A stretch of 64,000 bases of DNA from Amycolatopsis regifaucium. GTDB taxonomy: Bacteria; Actinomycetota; Actinomycetes; Mycobacteriales; Pseudonocardiaceae. The stretch lies in NCBI RefSeq assembly GCF_001613935.1, contig NZ_LQCI01000008.1:1100-65099 (forward strand). The letters are read 5' to 3'. Positions 1-7,319 of the stretch are shown here, one piece after another. The position numbers and the translations under genes are program-made. Under the pieces are notes generated by a model. It searched no databases. It was given only the letters and a program-made list of their open reading frames with translations, and was not told the DNA's origin. Numbering within the stretch: position 1 is the first letter of the stretch; the number at the start of each line of letters is the position of its first letter.

Positions 1-204
1 AAGACCAAAGCCGAACTCGACGCCGAAGCACTCGGCATGACCGTTGAGAAACTCCACGAACTCAAAAGCCAGGTCGGAGCCGCAAAAGGACGCGGCAGGC
101 GCCCGGCAGGGACCGCCGGAGCGGACACCAAGCTCGCGACCTGGGGGGACGTGGATGGGCAGTCCGAACTGTTCCCCGTCGAGTCGAACGGTGTCGCGTC
201 ATGA
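1..204 (+). CDS. C-terminal part of an unknown element protein (5' truncated)
   Basis: The reading frame is open from the first base of the window and ends with TGA at 202-204, leaving 67 residues of the C-terminus. The visible part has a charged helical segment (KTKAELDAEALGM), then a Gly/Arg-rich linker and an acidic end. The stop overlaps the next start as ATGA, so the two are probably translationally coupled in one operon with the downstream methyltransferase. The family cannot be recognised from this fragment. It could be a small DNA-binding or regulatory protein. Confidence 0.5.
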   Translation, partial: KTKAELDAEALGMTVEKLHELKSQVGAAKGRGRRPAGTAGADTKLATWGDVDGQSELFPVESNGVAS

Positions 205-431
205 GCGCGGGTGTGACGGAAACCGTTGCGGTGAAAGAAGCCCGCACCGACTGGCACGAGACGTGCGGCGGACCCAGTACCGCCGTGCTCACCGAGATCG
301 AAACCGCCCACGTCCACGAGTGGATCACCGACGCCGTCAACGAGATCCGCATGGGCTGCACGCACTGGAGCTTCTACGTCCTCGCCGGTCTGGCCACGTG
401 CCTCGACTGCGGCCACCAGTGGCACGTCTGA
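201..431 (+). CDS. Small His/Cys-rich protein of unknown function
   Basis: A 76-residue protein starting at ATG 201 inside an ATGA overlap with the preceding stop. The last 25 residues hold CTHW and, further on, CLDCGHQWHV. These Cys and His residues could bind one zinc ion, but the spacing is not that of a familiar finger. Nothing else identifies a family. It is followed after 13 bases by the SLOG-fold gene, with an AGGAGGAG ribosome binding site in the gap. It fits the pattern of small cargo genes in actinobacterial integrative elements. The function is unknown. Confidence 0.55.
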   Translation: MSAGVTETVAVKEARTDWHETCGGPSTAVLTEIETAHVHEWITDAVNEIRMGCTHWSFYVLAGLATCLDCGHQWHV

Positions 432-444
432 GGAGGAGAACCAC

Positions 445-831
445 ATGACTACGCCGCGCGTGCTGGTCACCGGCTCCCGCACCTGGACCGACACCACCGT
501 CATCCGTGACGCCCTCGCGAAGATCTGGCAGTGGCGACCGGACACCGTCCTGGTCACCGGGGCCTGCCCGCGCGGCGCCGACCGGCTCGCCGAAGAGTGC
601 TGGACCCACTGGGGCGGACAGATCGAGCAATGGCTCGCCGACTGGGACCGCCACGGCCGCGCCGCCGGATTCCGCCGCAACGAGCACATGGTCGCAGCCG
701 GCGCCGACTACTGCCTCGCCTTCATCCACGACAACTCCCGCGGCGCCACCCACTGCGCACAAGCCGCCCAACGCGCCGGGATCCACACCGTCATCCACCG
801 CAACTGCCACTCCTCGACCACAAAGGACTGA
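445..831 (+). CDS. SLOG-family (DUF2493/YspA-like) nucleotide-binding protein
   Basis: A 128-residue protein beginning MTTPRVLVTGSRTW. The GSR-W motif followed by LVTGACPRGADRLAE (about residues 38-52) is the signature of the DUF2493/YspA-like SLOG fold, a Rossmann-like domain thought to bind nucleotides or nucleotide-derived ligands. A third conserved strand, ADYCLAFIHD near residues 87-96, follows the expected order. Family length is about 120-150 residues, so the gene is complete. A strong AGGAGGAGAA lies just upstream. Such genes are common in actinophages and integrative elements, often beside DNA methylases as here. Whether it senses or hydrolyses a ligand is not known. Confidence 0.85.
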   Translation: MTTPRVLVTGSRTWTDTTVIRDALAKIWQWRPDTVLVTGACPRGADRLAEECWTHWGGQIEQWLADWDRHGRAAGFRRNEHMVAAGADYCLAFIHDNSRGATHCAQAAQRAGIHTVIHRNCHSSTTKD

Positions 832-836
832 GCATC

Positions 837-1295
837 ATGACTGAATCCATGAACCAGGCCGCATTCTTCGCCGCCCTGTCCGTGCACATCAACGCCCACC
901 CGGGCCTCGCTGAACTGGCCAGTGTCTCGAACTCGACGCTTCAGATCTCCGGCGCTGAGGGAGTCCCAGCGGCGATCGCGTGGGCGCACACCCTGAGCGG
1001 GGACAACACAGTCACGTTGGGAGCCCATCCACACGGGGACGTCGGGGTCAAGATCACCGGCACGGTGGCCGGTCACCGCGTCACAGTCTTCACGATCGAC
1101 GACGACCGGCTCCACGAACTACTCCCGCCTGATGTGGGACAGCCCTACTTCCAGCGCAAGTGCACGCTCACCCTGGCCGACCTCGAAGCCCACCTGGACA
1201 CCGAAGCGTCCGCCGACGAGACCGACGCACCCGTCGTCCAGGCCGACGCCGAACGCACCGACCAGGACGCCCACCTCGCAGGGGAGGAGGCATGA
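837..1295 (+). CDS. Hypothetical acidic element protein
   Basis: The ATG at 837 opens a 152-residue protein 5 bases after the SLOG gene stop. The first 110 residues look like a compact alpha/beta domain (for example GDVGVKITGTVAGHRVTVFTI). The last 35 are low-complexity and acidic (Asp, Glu and Ala rich), probably a flexible tail. The frame also runs open upstream to 531, but that part is the shadow of the SLOG gene. Its stop overlaps the methyltransferase start as ATGA, so it is part of the same translationally coupled operon. I do not recognise the family. Confidence 0.7.
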   Translation: MTESMNQAAFFAALSVHINAHPGLAELASVSNSTLQISGAEGVPAAIAWAHTLSGDNTVTLGAHPHGDVGVKITGTVAGHRVTVFTIDDDRLHELLPPDVGQPYFQRKCTLTLADLEAHLDTEASADETDAPVVQADAERTDQDAHLAGEEA

Positions 1296-3076
1296 GCCGC
1301 ACGGCCACGCACCGGCCCGCGAAGCGCCGACGGCATTCCCGCCACGACGACCCGGTCGCGGTCGAGCTGTTCTCCGGGTTCGGGGGCTTGACGCAGGGGA
1401 TCAAGCTGGCCGGGTTCGAGACGATCATGGCCGCGAACCACAACGAGTTCAAGGTCGAGGTCCACGAGGCGAACCATCCGGAGGCCGAGCACTGGATCGC
1501 GGACTTGGTCGATCCGGAGTCGGGGGACTATCACGACGCCCGCGACTTGCCCGCCGGTGACCTCCTCTCGGCCGGGGTGAGCTGCGTCAACCACTCGATC
1601 GCCAACACGATCAAGGCATACGAGCAGGGCCTAACGTTGTTCTCGATGACCGATCCGGAGTTCGAGGAGCGGGTGACACGGTCGGAGCGGGACCGGGCGA
1701 CGGCCAACTGCGTGCTGCACTACGCCGCCGTGCACCACCCCCGGCTGATCCTGGTCGAGTGCACCACCGAGCTGACCTCATGGGGACCGGCGATCCCCGG
1801 AAAGCCGAAGGTGGGCGACGGGTCGACGTACCGGTGGTGGCTCAAGCAGTTCGACACGCTTGGCTACGACCACAAGATCATGTACCTGAACAGCATGTTC
1901 TTCGGAGTGCCGCAGTCCCGCGACCGCTACTACGCCGCGTTCTGGGACAAGAACCTCCCCGCCCCGGACCTGGAACACCGGCCGGAATCGTGGTGCGCCC
2001 GCTGCGACACGACCGTCGAAGCGGTGTGGTCCTGGAAAACCGGTGTCCCGGCCAGCGGGTCCGTGCGGTATGGCAAGCAGTACAACTACCGGTGTCCCCG
2101 GTGCCGCGTCGAGGTGTTCCCGCCGATGACGCCGTCGCTGGCCGCGCTCGACCTGACCAACCTCGGTACCCGCATCGGGGACAAGCCACACAGGAAGCAG
2201 CGGGACGGGTCGGTCGGGCCGCTCGCCGCGGCGACGATGGCCCGCGCGGAACGCTGCCGCCAGCGCTTCGCCGACTTTCCCGCCGTCCTCATGCCCGCGA
2301 AAGCCGTTCACGGTACGGAGAAGCACCTCTGGCAGCCGATGGCGACGCAGACCAGCCAGCAGGAAACCGCGATCCTGTCCACCGGTGCGGTGATCGCCGC
2401 GCACCGCCACAACGGCGACGGCCAGCACATCACCCGGCCAATGGACACCGTGACCTCCACCCACGAGAAGGCGATGCTGCTCGCGGTCGCGAACTTCCAG
2501 GGCGCCCCGCGCGGTGCGGGTGACCCGTTGCCGACACAGGCCGGGTCGGAGACGCTCGGCATGGTGTCGGCCGGGGTTGTGCCGTTCCGACAGAACACGA
2601 TCCCCACCGTGCACACCGAGTCCATGCCCACCGTCACCTCCGACCAGATCCCCGGCCTGCTCACCGCCGCCGGGACGATCAAGAACAACGGCGCCATCAC
2701 CGAAGCCGACTACCGCGCCCACCCCGTCAGCAACCCGCTCGGCACCATCGTGTCGACCGCCGCCAGCCAGGCCGTGTTGTTCTCCGGCTGGCACGGCACC
2801 GACGCCGCCACGGCCGCGAACTTGAACGCTGATTGGCGCGCCAAGCTCGTCGACCTCACCCTCGACGACTGCTACTTCCGGATGCTCGGCAAACACGAGA
2901 TCGGCCGCGGCTGCGGCTTCGACGTGGACTTCCCCGGCTACCAGGGAACGTTCATCGTCTGGGGCACCGCCCGCGCCCAAACCGACGGTTTCGGGAACGC
3001 GGTGTCCCCGGCCGTCGGCGCGTGGATCGGCGCCCGGCTGCGCGCGGTTCTCGACACCCCGGAAGCGATCGCCTGA
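1292..3076 (+). CDS. Divergent C5-cytosine DNA methyltransferase
   Basis: A 594-residue protein. The SAM-binding motif I is VELFSGFGGL at residues 24-33, and motif VIII is QSRDR at 208-212. The catalytic Cys is probably C98, but it lies in GVSCVNHS instead of the usual PCQ loop, and motif VI reads ECT (156-158) instead of ENV. C235, C238, C268 and C271 form a probable zinc ribbon in the middle. Residues about 380-500 contain four spaced repeats of the type P-x-x-T-V/I-x-[ST], as in several phage-type cytosine methyltransferases. SGF and GRG elements for the end of the fold follow at the C-terminus. It would methylate cytosine for self-protection or replace host marks. No restriction partner is visible. 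Confidence 0.8.
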   Translation: MSRTATHRPAKRRRHSRHDDPVAVELFSGFGGLTQGIKLAGFETIMAANHNEFKVEVHEANHPEAEHWIADLVDPESGDYHDARDLPAGDLLSAGVSCVNHSIANTIKAYEQGLTLFSMTDPEFEERVTRSERDRATANCVLHYAAVHHPRLILVECTTELTSWGPAIPGKPKVGDGSTYRWWLKQFDTLGYDHKIMYLNSMFFGVPQSRDRYYAAFWDKNLPAPDLEHRPESWCARCDTTVEAVWSWKTGVPASGSVRYGKQYNYRCPRCRVEVFPPMTPSLAALDLTNLGTRIGDKPHRKQRDGSVGPLAAATMARAERCRQRFADFPAVLMPAKAVHGTEKHLWQPMATQTSQQETAILSTGAVIAAHRHNGDGQHITRPMDTVTSTHEKAMLLAVANFQGAPRGAGDPLPTQAGSETLGMVSAGVVPFRQNTIPTVHTESMPTVTSDQIPGLLTAAGTIKNNGAITEADYRAHPVSNPLGTIVSTAASQAVLFSGWHGTDAATAANLNADWRAKLVDLTLDDCYFRMLGKHEIGRGCGFDVDFPGYQGTFIVWGTARAQTDGFGNAVSPAVGAWIGARLRAVLDTPEAIA

Positions 3077-3098
3077 CCACCATCACGTCCGAAGTCCA

Positions 3099-3136
3099 CG
3101 CAGAAGTCTCCCGTCATCACGACGGGGTCTTCTGCG
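3099..3136 (+). terminator. Rho-independent-type hairpin after the methyltransferase operon
   Basis: A two-tier inverted repeat 23 bases after the stop: CGCAGAAG (3099-3106) pairs with CTTCTGCG (3129-3136), and inside it CCCGTC pairs with GACGGG around the loop ATCAC. There is no clear U run, as is usual in high-GC actinobacteria. Confidence 0.75.
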
Positions 3137-3829
3137 TTCGAGGTGTTGCGTAAGGTTTCCCGAGGCGGAGTCCGGCCGTGAACGTCGACGATGGTCAAGC
3201 AGCCGAACCTGGCCGGAAGGTCGAAGAGTGGTCAGCGCGGTGTTGTAACGCTTGCGCTTCCCCGGCGACTCCACGACGTGCGCCCGACGCAGGCGAACGT
3301 TTCGGCGCAAGCATCTGCTGATTTGTCGACCACTAGTGCGAATTGGGAACTTTAATCAGCGGAGATGCGTTCTTCCGCACCTGCATACGCACGTGCAGAT
3401 GCGCGTGAACTTTTGTGTTCTGCGTCACACTGTCCGGTGACCGAACGCGCCGGTTGCTCAAAGTTACGCTACGTAGCGTTATTGCAGTACTCAACTACTA
3501 CGCGGTAGCTTTGGGCTTTTCCGCTATGCGAAAAGTCGCCTGCCGGGTAAACCGGTCACCGTCTGTGCAGGTCTGAGCTGTGACAACGGTGACATGCGGG
3601 ATGAAAGTGACGGCCCTTTCTCGGCCGCTTGGCGGCTTACCGTGCCTCGTGCGTCCTCGACCGATGTGACACCTACTCGCGTGGCGGCACCCACACTGTG
3701 TCGCACTGAGCCTGTACGCTCCTGAGCGGATCTCATCAATTGGGTTTCTTAGCTCTTCCTGGCCTCGAGGCAGCTTTAGTGCCGCGGCATGAACCTTCCT
3801 CGTGTTCATGGCAGAAAGGGCTAGGCCCG
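3137..3829. other. Poorly coding stretch inside the element
   Basis: About 690 bases in which no frame shows convincing codon bias on either strand. It is clearly less GC-rich than the core genome and contains a 14-bp perfect palindrome at 3466-3479. It could hold regulatory or transfer-related sites of the element, but nothing specific can be assigned. Confidence 0.5.
3466..3479. repeat. 14-bp perfect palindrome
   Basis: ACGCTACGTAGCGT is identical to its own reverse complement. It lies in the non-coding part of the mobile element, about 390 bases after the methyltransferase stop. It may be a regulator operator or part of a conjugation or replication site. No partner gene is adjacent. Confidence 0.45.
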
Positions 3830-4063
3830 ATGGATGAACCGCATGGCTCTTCGGTCGACTCGCCTGACGGCGAAGTGCCGGAGAGTAGAAGTCGCGACTG
3901 GTTAGTAACGATCCTTCGCGTCACTCAGGGAGCCGCTACAGCTGCGGAGATCTGGGGCGAGGCCTCTAACAAAGAGGCCCTGACGTGGATCGCCAGGGCC
4001 TCGCGGATGTCGCTCAACTTAGTTGTCGGCTGGAGGTTGCGAGCCCTGCGCCGACGCCGCTAA
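3830..4063 (+). CDS. Possible small hypothetical protein
   Basis: An ATG at 3830, seven bases after an AGAAAGGG that could serve as ribosome binding site, opens a 77-residue frame. The product has an acidic Ser-rich N-terminus, a central helix-like stretch (TQGAATAAEIWGEAS) and a very basic end (GWRLRALRRRR). Codon third positions are only weakly GC-biased, as in the neighbouring element DNA. It could be a small DNA-binding or membrane-associated protein, or it may not be a gene at all. The family is not recognised. Confidence 0.3.
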   Translation: MDEPHGSSVDSPDGEVPESRSRDWLVTILRVTQGAATAAEIWGEASNKEALTWIARASRMSLNLVVGWRLRALRRRR

Positions 4064-4475
4064 GTGGTGGTAGCGACTGAATGAGGAAGTCCGTCGGCGC
4101 ACAGCCAGTGTGTCCGGCGGATTTCTCATGTTCGACTTCGATCCGCTATCGGTATCGTAGCTCGACTGATCAACTTGTGCGCAACAAGCGGACAAGCTCG
4201 TATCGTTGGCTGCTCACCCGTTGTCGCTTGTGGTTCGGCGCAATCATGGGGTACGGATTGCAGGTAGCGCCTGTGACCTGTAACACAGTTGTGTAAGCGT
4301 GACCAAGTGCGAGGAGTAGCTGTCGCAGATCAGAGAGTAAATCCGGTATGTCGCAACGCTTGTCCTGGAGAAGTTTCCTGCTGGTAAAGCAAGCGATTGC
4401 CATCTCTCGTGGCAGACTGTGGCGATCTTCATCCGATAGTGGTCACGCCACAGTGGTGCAGACCTTGTCGTGACG
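4064..4475. other. Poorly coding stretch upstream of the HTH gene
   Basis: About 410 bases with stops in all frames at ordinary density and no recognisable product. It probably provides the promoter region of the downstream HTH gene. I see no repeats beyond the half-site array that follows it. Confidence 0.5.
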
Positions 4476-4517
4476 GTCAACAAAGTATTGACGTAGAGTG
4501 TCAATGAAATGTTGACA
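4476..4517. promoter_or_regulatory. Regular array of four GTCAA/TTGAC half-sites (candidate operator)
   Basis: GTCAA at 4476, TTGAC at 4488, GTCAA at 4500 and TTGAC at 4512 alternate in orientation with exactly 12 bases from start to start. This makes two palindromes GTCAA-N7-TTGAC plus the inverse TTGAC-N7-GTCAA between them. The last half-site extends to TTGACA and ends 17 bases before the ATG of the HTH gene. This is a natural operator layout for cooperative binding, most simply by the HTH protein itself. Confidence 0.65.
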
Positions 4518-4534
4518 CAGCGAGTGGGTTGATC

Positions 4535-5347
4535 ATGAAATATAGCCGCGACGACCTGCGGGAGTTAGCTTCTCTGGCTAGCAACCTCGCGCGCCGTGTG
4601 GGGGCACGCCGCTTCGTGATGCGGCCGGGCAAGCTGATTCAGCTGCTGAATCAGATCGTCAACTCTCCACGAGTGTCAGGGCCGCCCGTCGGCAAAGATG
4701 AGCTAGCTGACGCGCTGAGACTGCTTCCTCTGGCTCAATATCAACTTGAGCAGATCGAACTTCGCCTTCTTAGTGAAGCTCGTGAACAGAAGATGAGCTG
4801 GTCTGACATCGCCGAGCACCTGTCATTACGCAGTCGCCAAGCCGCCGAACAGCGTCTTATGAGGCTAAAGACAGCACACGGCACGCCAGACGGCGGAAAA
4901 GATGTCGCGCCGGCGCGCGCCCAACGACGTCGGCACAACGAGGTGCTTGAGCTGCTGACTCCTCAACTGCCTTTGTTTCGAAGGCTTGCCAAGCTCCTGC
5001 CTGAGGCTTTCGAGGAGCACTTATATGCGACATCGACAGGGCCGATATCCAGGAGCACAGGTGCGACGTGGGATCGGCTCCCGGTTGATGAGCGAGCCAG
5101 CCGACGCGACAGGTTGCTGGGCGACGTATCCCCCTCGCTCCGGTTTCTCCGGTTCCTCGCTGCTGAGGAAGAGAACGACCCAGTCAGGTACTTCCGAGTG
5201 CTAGGCCAGCTCATCTACCTGCTCGACCGCGCTGGCTATCAGTTCGACGGATTCCCTGCCGATCTTCTTCAGGATGTCAACGCGCTCCGTGAAGTGCTGC
5301 TGAAGGTGGGTGCTGGGGTCATCGTTTCGCCCACGTCTTCGACCTGA
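4535..5347 (+). CDS. Helix-turn-helix protein of the mobile element
   Basis: The ATG at 4535 is preferred over an in-frame TTG six bases earlier, giving 270 residues. Around residues 80-115, SEAREQKMSWSDIAEHLSLR followed by RQAAEQRLMRL resembles a sigma-region-4-like helix-turn-helix, a module seen in stand-alone actinobacterial regulators. The C-terminal half is helical and unknown. The gene sits directly downstream of four evenly spaced GTCAA/TTGAC half-sites, which suggests autoregulation. Codon use is less GC3-rich than in the core genes, consistent with acquired DNA. It may control maintenance or transfer of the element, but this is inference. There is no clear strong ribosome binding site. 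Confidence 0.7.
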   Translation: MKYSRDDLRELASLASNLARRVGARRFVMRPGKLIQLLNQIVNSPRVSGPPVGKDELADALRLLPLAQYQLEQIELRLLSEAREQKMSWSDIAEHLSLRSRQAAEQRLMRLKTAHGTPDGGKDVAPARAQRRRHNEVLELLTPQLPLFRRLAKLLPEAFEEHLYATSTGPISRSTGATWDRLPVDERASRRDRLLGDVSPSLRFLRFLAAEEENDPVRYFRVLGQLIYLLDRAGYQFDGFPADLLQDVNALREVLLKVGAGVIVSPTSST

Positions 5348-5504
5348 AGGTAGCCCTGGCAGTCACAGCCCGGCATATCTCCGAAACTGACGAGGTAGTC
5401 ACCGCGCGGTCAAAGCTCTTGAATCTGTGGGTCCGATGAGCTGCTCAGCGTCGTCTGACTCCAGCGGACGGCGTCTTTGGGATGGCTAGCGACCGAACGT
5501 CCGG

Positions 5505-6005
5505 TCATCCGTCGTCCTGTGTTAGAGAGAAGAGATCTGGCTCTTGACTGCCAGGCTCATGGGCGCCAGGGAAGTACGGCACGTCCACCCAGACGTCGTC
5601 GACCTGTGTGCCGATCGGGAAGTCATCCTTGTCGTAGGTCAAGAACACGTCCGCCTCAGCGGACAGTGCGCTGGCAAGATGAATGGCGTCGCAGGTCTTC
5701 AGTCCACGCTCCAAGACCAATCGCCGGGCGATGAGCGCTGTATATCGATCGAACTCGATGGGCAACAGCGATGGGCTGTCGAGGAACGACAGCACGCGGG
5801 CTTCGACGCCAGGGTCGTAGTTACTCGCCGGCGGCTGTCCGAGAGCTTCGACCAGCAGCAGCGGGGACACGAAGAGCGCGATAGTTCCTGCCTGATTGGC
5901 CTGCATGATCCGCTCGACCGAACTCCATCCCTCGCCGCGCGTGAAGTACCGGATGATCGCGGACGAGTCGAGGAACGCTTTCTGGTACGAGCTAGGACGT
6001 CCCAC
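5505..6005 (-). CDS. PIN-domain protein (VapC-like putative ribonuclease toxin)
   Basis: From the GTG at 6005 the protein has 166 residues. It begins with AFLDSSAIIRYF, whose Asp is at residue 13, has a further TCDAIHLASAL motif, and ends with ADVFLTYDKDD. These acidic residues in this order are typical of PIN nucleases that bind Mg2+ and cleave RNA. GGAG precedes the GTG by about 8 bases, and the overlap with the upstream gene is then 14 bases. A longer start at 6041 is also open. The partner gene immediately upstream would play the antitoxin role in a VapBC-like module. PIN proteins are often addiction modules on mobile elements. Confidence 0.8.
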   Translation of the reverse strand: MGRPSSYQKAFLDSSAIIRYFTRGEGWSSVERIMQANQAGTIALFVSPLLLVEALGQPPASNYDPGVEARVLSFLDSPSLLPIEFDRYTALIARRLVLERGLKTCDAIHLASALSAEADVFLTYDKDDFPIGTQVDDVWVDVPYFPGAHEPGSQEPDLFSLTQDDG

Positions 6006-6786
6006 GTACCGACTCCAGGTAGGCGCGTACGGAAACACCACCAGTGAAATCGGGGAACTCGCCCGCGGCTTCGCTCAGCAACCTGCCCTGATCAGGCTCC
6101 GGCAGGATCTCCAAGGCTGCGAGATCGAGGACCATCGGCCTACCCCTGTAGTCCCTCTGAAGTACTCCACGTGCTTGGACGCGTTTACCCATCGCTTGCT
6201 GGACGGACAGTTGCTGCTCAGGGCCGAACTTAACGACGACTCGCTCGCCGCGGCGGTCCGTCCAGATGGCGCATTCCCGCTTCTGGTGCAAGGTCAGGCT
6301 CTCCAAGTGACCGATCACGCTGCCGATGCTGGAGCGACGGACACGGAGCGCCTTGAGGTTCTTCGCGGTCTGAGCTGTCAGCACGACTCGTGAAGAGTCG
6401 TCATGCACCAGACCGATCTCGGTGCCGGCCGCAGTCGCTGAGCTCAAGGCATCCGACGCTTTGAGTGCTGCATCGACCGCTGCGGCGTTCCAGCCAGAGG
6501 GCACCTGGATCGCTGTCTCCGTCACGTGGATGCCACGGACGAGGGCCTGGAACATTGCATCGACCGAGTCAGCGTCAATGCCTGGCGGCATGTCCAGCGC
6601 AGCGATCTGCGTCTCGACACTGTTGAGCCTCAGCTTCGAGAAACGCCAGGCAACATGCTGTCCGCCTGCGCGAGGTGGCTGGAGCGCACCTAGCAACGCT
6701 AGGAGACTGCGCAGGCCAGCCAGAACCTGCCCAGCATCAATCGAGTCCGGGTCGCCCCGCACGTAGACTGACAGCTCCGGTTCCAT
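5992..6786 (-). CDS. Unknown protein paired with a PIN-domain gene
   Basis: A 264-residue protein that starts MEPELSVYVRGDPD and overlaps the PIN gene, so the two are translated together. The size is about three times that of a usual VapB antitoxin, and no ribbon-helix-helix, AbrB or HTH signature is visible. The N-terminal 80 residues look like an alpha/beta domain. A middle part (VPSGWNAAAVDAALKASDAL) is helical, and the C-terminal part with IWTDRRGERVVVKFG looks like a beta-rich domain. It may neutralise or target the PIN protein. The gene pair lies next to attR, where element maintenance genes are common. Confidence 0.65.
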   Translation of the reverse strand: MEPELSVYVRGDPDSIDAGQVLAGLRSLLALLGALQPPRAGGQHVAWRFSKLRLNSVETQIAALDMPPGIDADSVDAMFQALVRGIHVTETAIQVPSGWNAAAVDAALKASDALSSATAAGTEIGLVHDDSSRVVLTAQTAKNLKALRVRRSSIGSVIGHLESLTLHQKRECAIWTDRRGERVVVKFGPEQQLSVQQAMGKRVQARGVLQRDYRGRPMVLDLAALEILPEPDQGRLLSEAAGEFPDFTGGVSVRAYLESVRGTS

Positions 6787-6975
6787 GTCCGCCAGCTTCG
6801 CATAATTCTCCCTTGCGAACAGCCCCCAATCGATCTACCAGCATCTTTATGGTGGTTGATCAATGGGGTCCACGATGGGTGCGAACCCAAGTCGGAAGGG
6901 GCCAGACATGCCAGTCCAGGCGCGTCCTGGGTCAGGTCAAGCAGCGACAGACGCCCCAGATGCCTACGACCAGCA

Positions 6976-7019
6976 CTTTTGCAAGGCGGGGGTCAGGGGT
7001 TCGATTCCCCTCAGCTCCA
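6976..7019 (+). other. attR: 3' half of tRNA-Ala(TGC) left by element integration
   Basis: The sequence from the anticodon loop TTTGCAA (6978-6984, anticodon TGC 6980-6982) runs through a perfect T arm (AGGGG 6995-6999, loop TTCGATT, CCCCT) to the acceptor strand CAGCTCC and discriminator A at 7019. The 3' acceptor strand would pair with GGGGCTG including a G3:U70 pair, the tRNA-Ala identity element. The matching 5' half is absent, and the 5' anticodon stem no longer pairs. This is the usual structure of the downstream attachment site of an element integrated in a tRNA gene. The full tRNA should lie at the left end of the element, outside the window. Confidence 0.85.
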
Positions 7020-7027
7020 CGCGCGAC

Positions 7028-7063
7028 AAAAGGTCTGACCGGAGAATTCCGGTCAGACCTTTT
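7028..7063 (+). terminator. Terminator of the original tRNA-Ala gene
   Basis: A perfect 15-bp inverted repeat (AAAAGGTCTGACCGG and its complement) around the loop AGAATT, ending in TTTT, lies 8 bases after the tRNA fragment. It was presumably the terminator of the intact tRNA before integration. The 250 bases from here to the next gene hold no recognisable gene. Confidence 0.9.
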
Positions 7064-7319
7064 CTGTTACCCGCCATGCCCGGCTGACCGGGACTTGCGC
7101 TCAACCACGCTTCAGTTTGCACGCTGGTTCCGGCGGCGCGAAACCAGTGCCCGCCGGACTGGAGGGTCGTGGTGAGGAGAGAAAACGCGGGCTCGGTGCT
7201 CGAGGCCGCGTTGACGGAGCGGCGCACGGAAACGTCGGCGAGATCGCTCTGGCCGTCCACAAGGGACTCGCTGTACACGGCACCGCTGGATCGTCGGGCG
7301 CTCCGAACGGAGAACCGGC

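Larger units (their letters stand above)
1..7019. mobile_element. Right-hand part of an integrated element ending in tRNA-Ala
   Basis: The stretch from the left window edge to the tRNA-Ala fragment at about 6976-7019 looks like one end of an integrative element. It carries element-type genes: a SLOG-fold protein, a divergent C5 methyltransferase, small unknowns, an HTH regulator and a PIN-domain module. It also has long poorly coding gaps, and codon use is less GC-biased from about 3.1 to 6.8 kb. The right border is a tRNA 3' half without a 5' half, which is how attR looks after site-specific integration. No integrase or replication gene is visible, so these should lie left of the window. The left border cannot be placed. 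Confidence 0.75.

Noticed and set aside
3498..3809. 103-codon minus-strand frame in the element gap
   Set aside because: Weak codon bias, no ribosome binding site seen and no family likeness; left as non-coding.
6976..7019. A functional tRNA-Ala gene
   Set aside because: Only the anticodon loop to 3' end is present; the 5' half and the anticodon stem partner are missing, so it is an attachment-site remnant.
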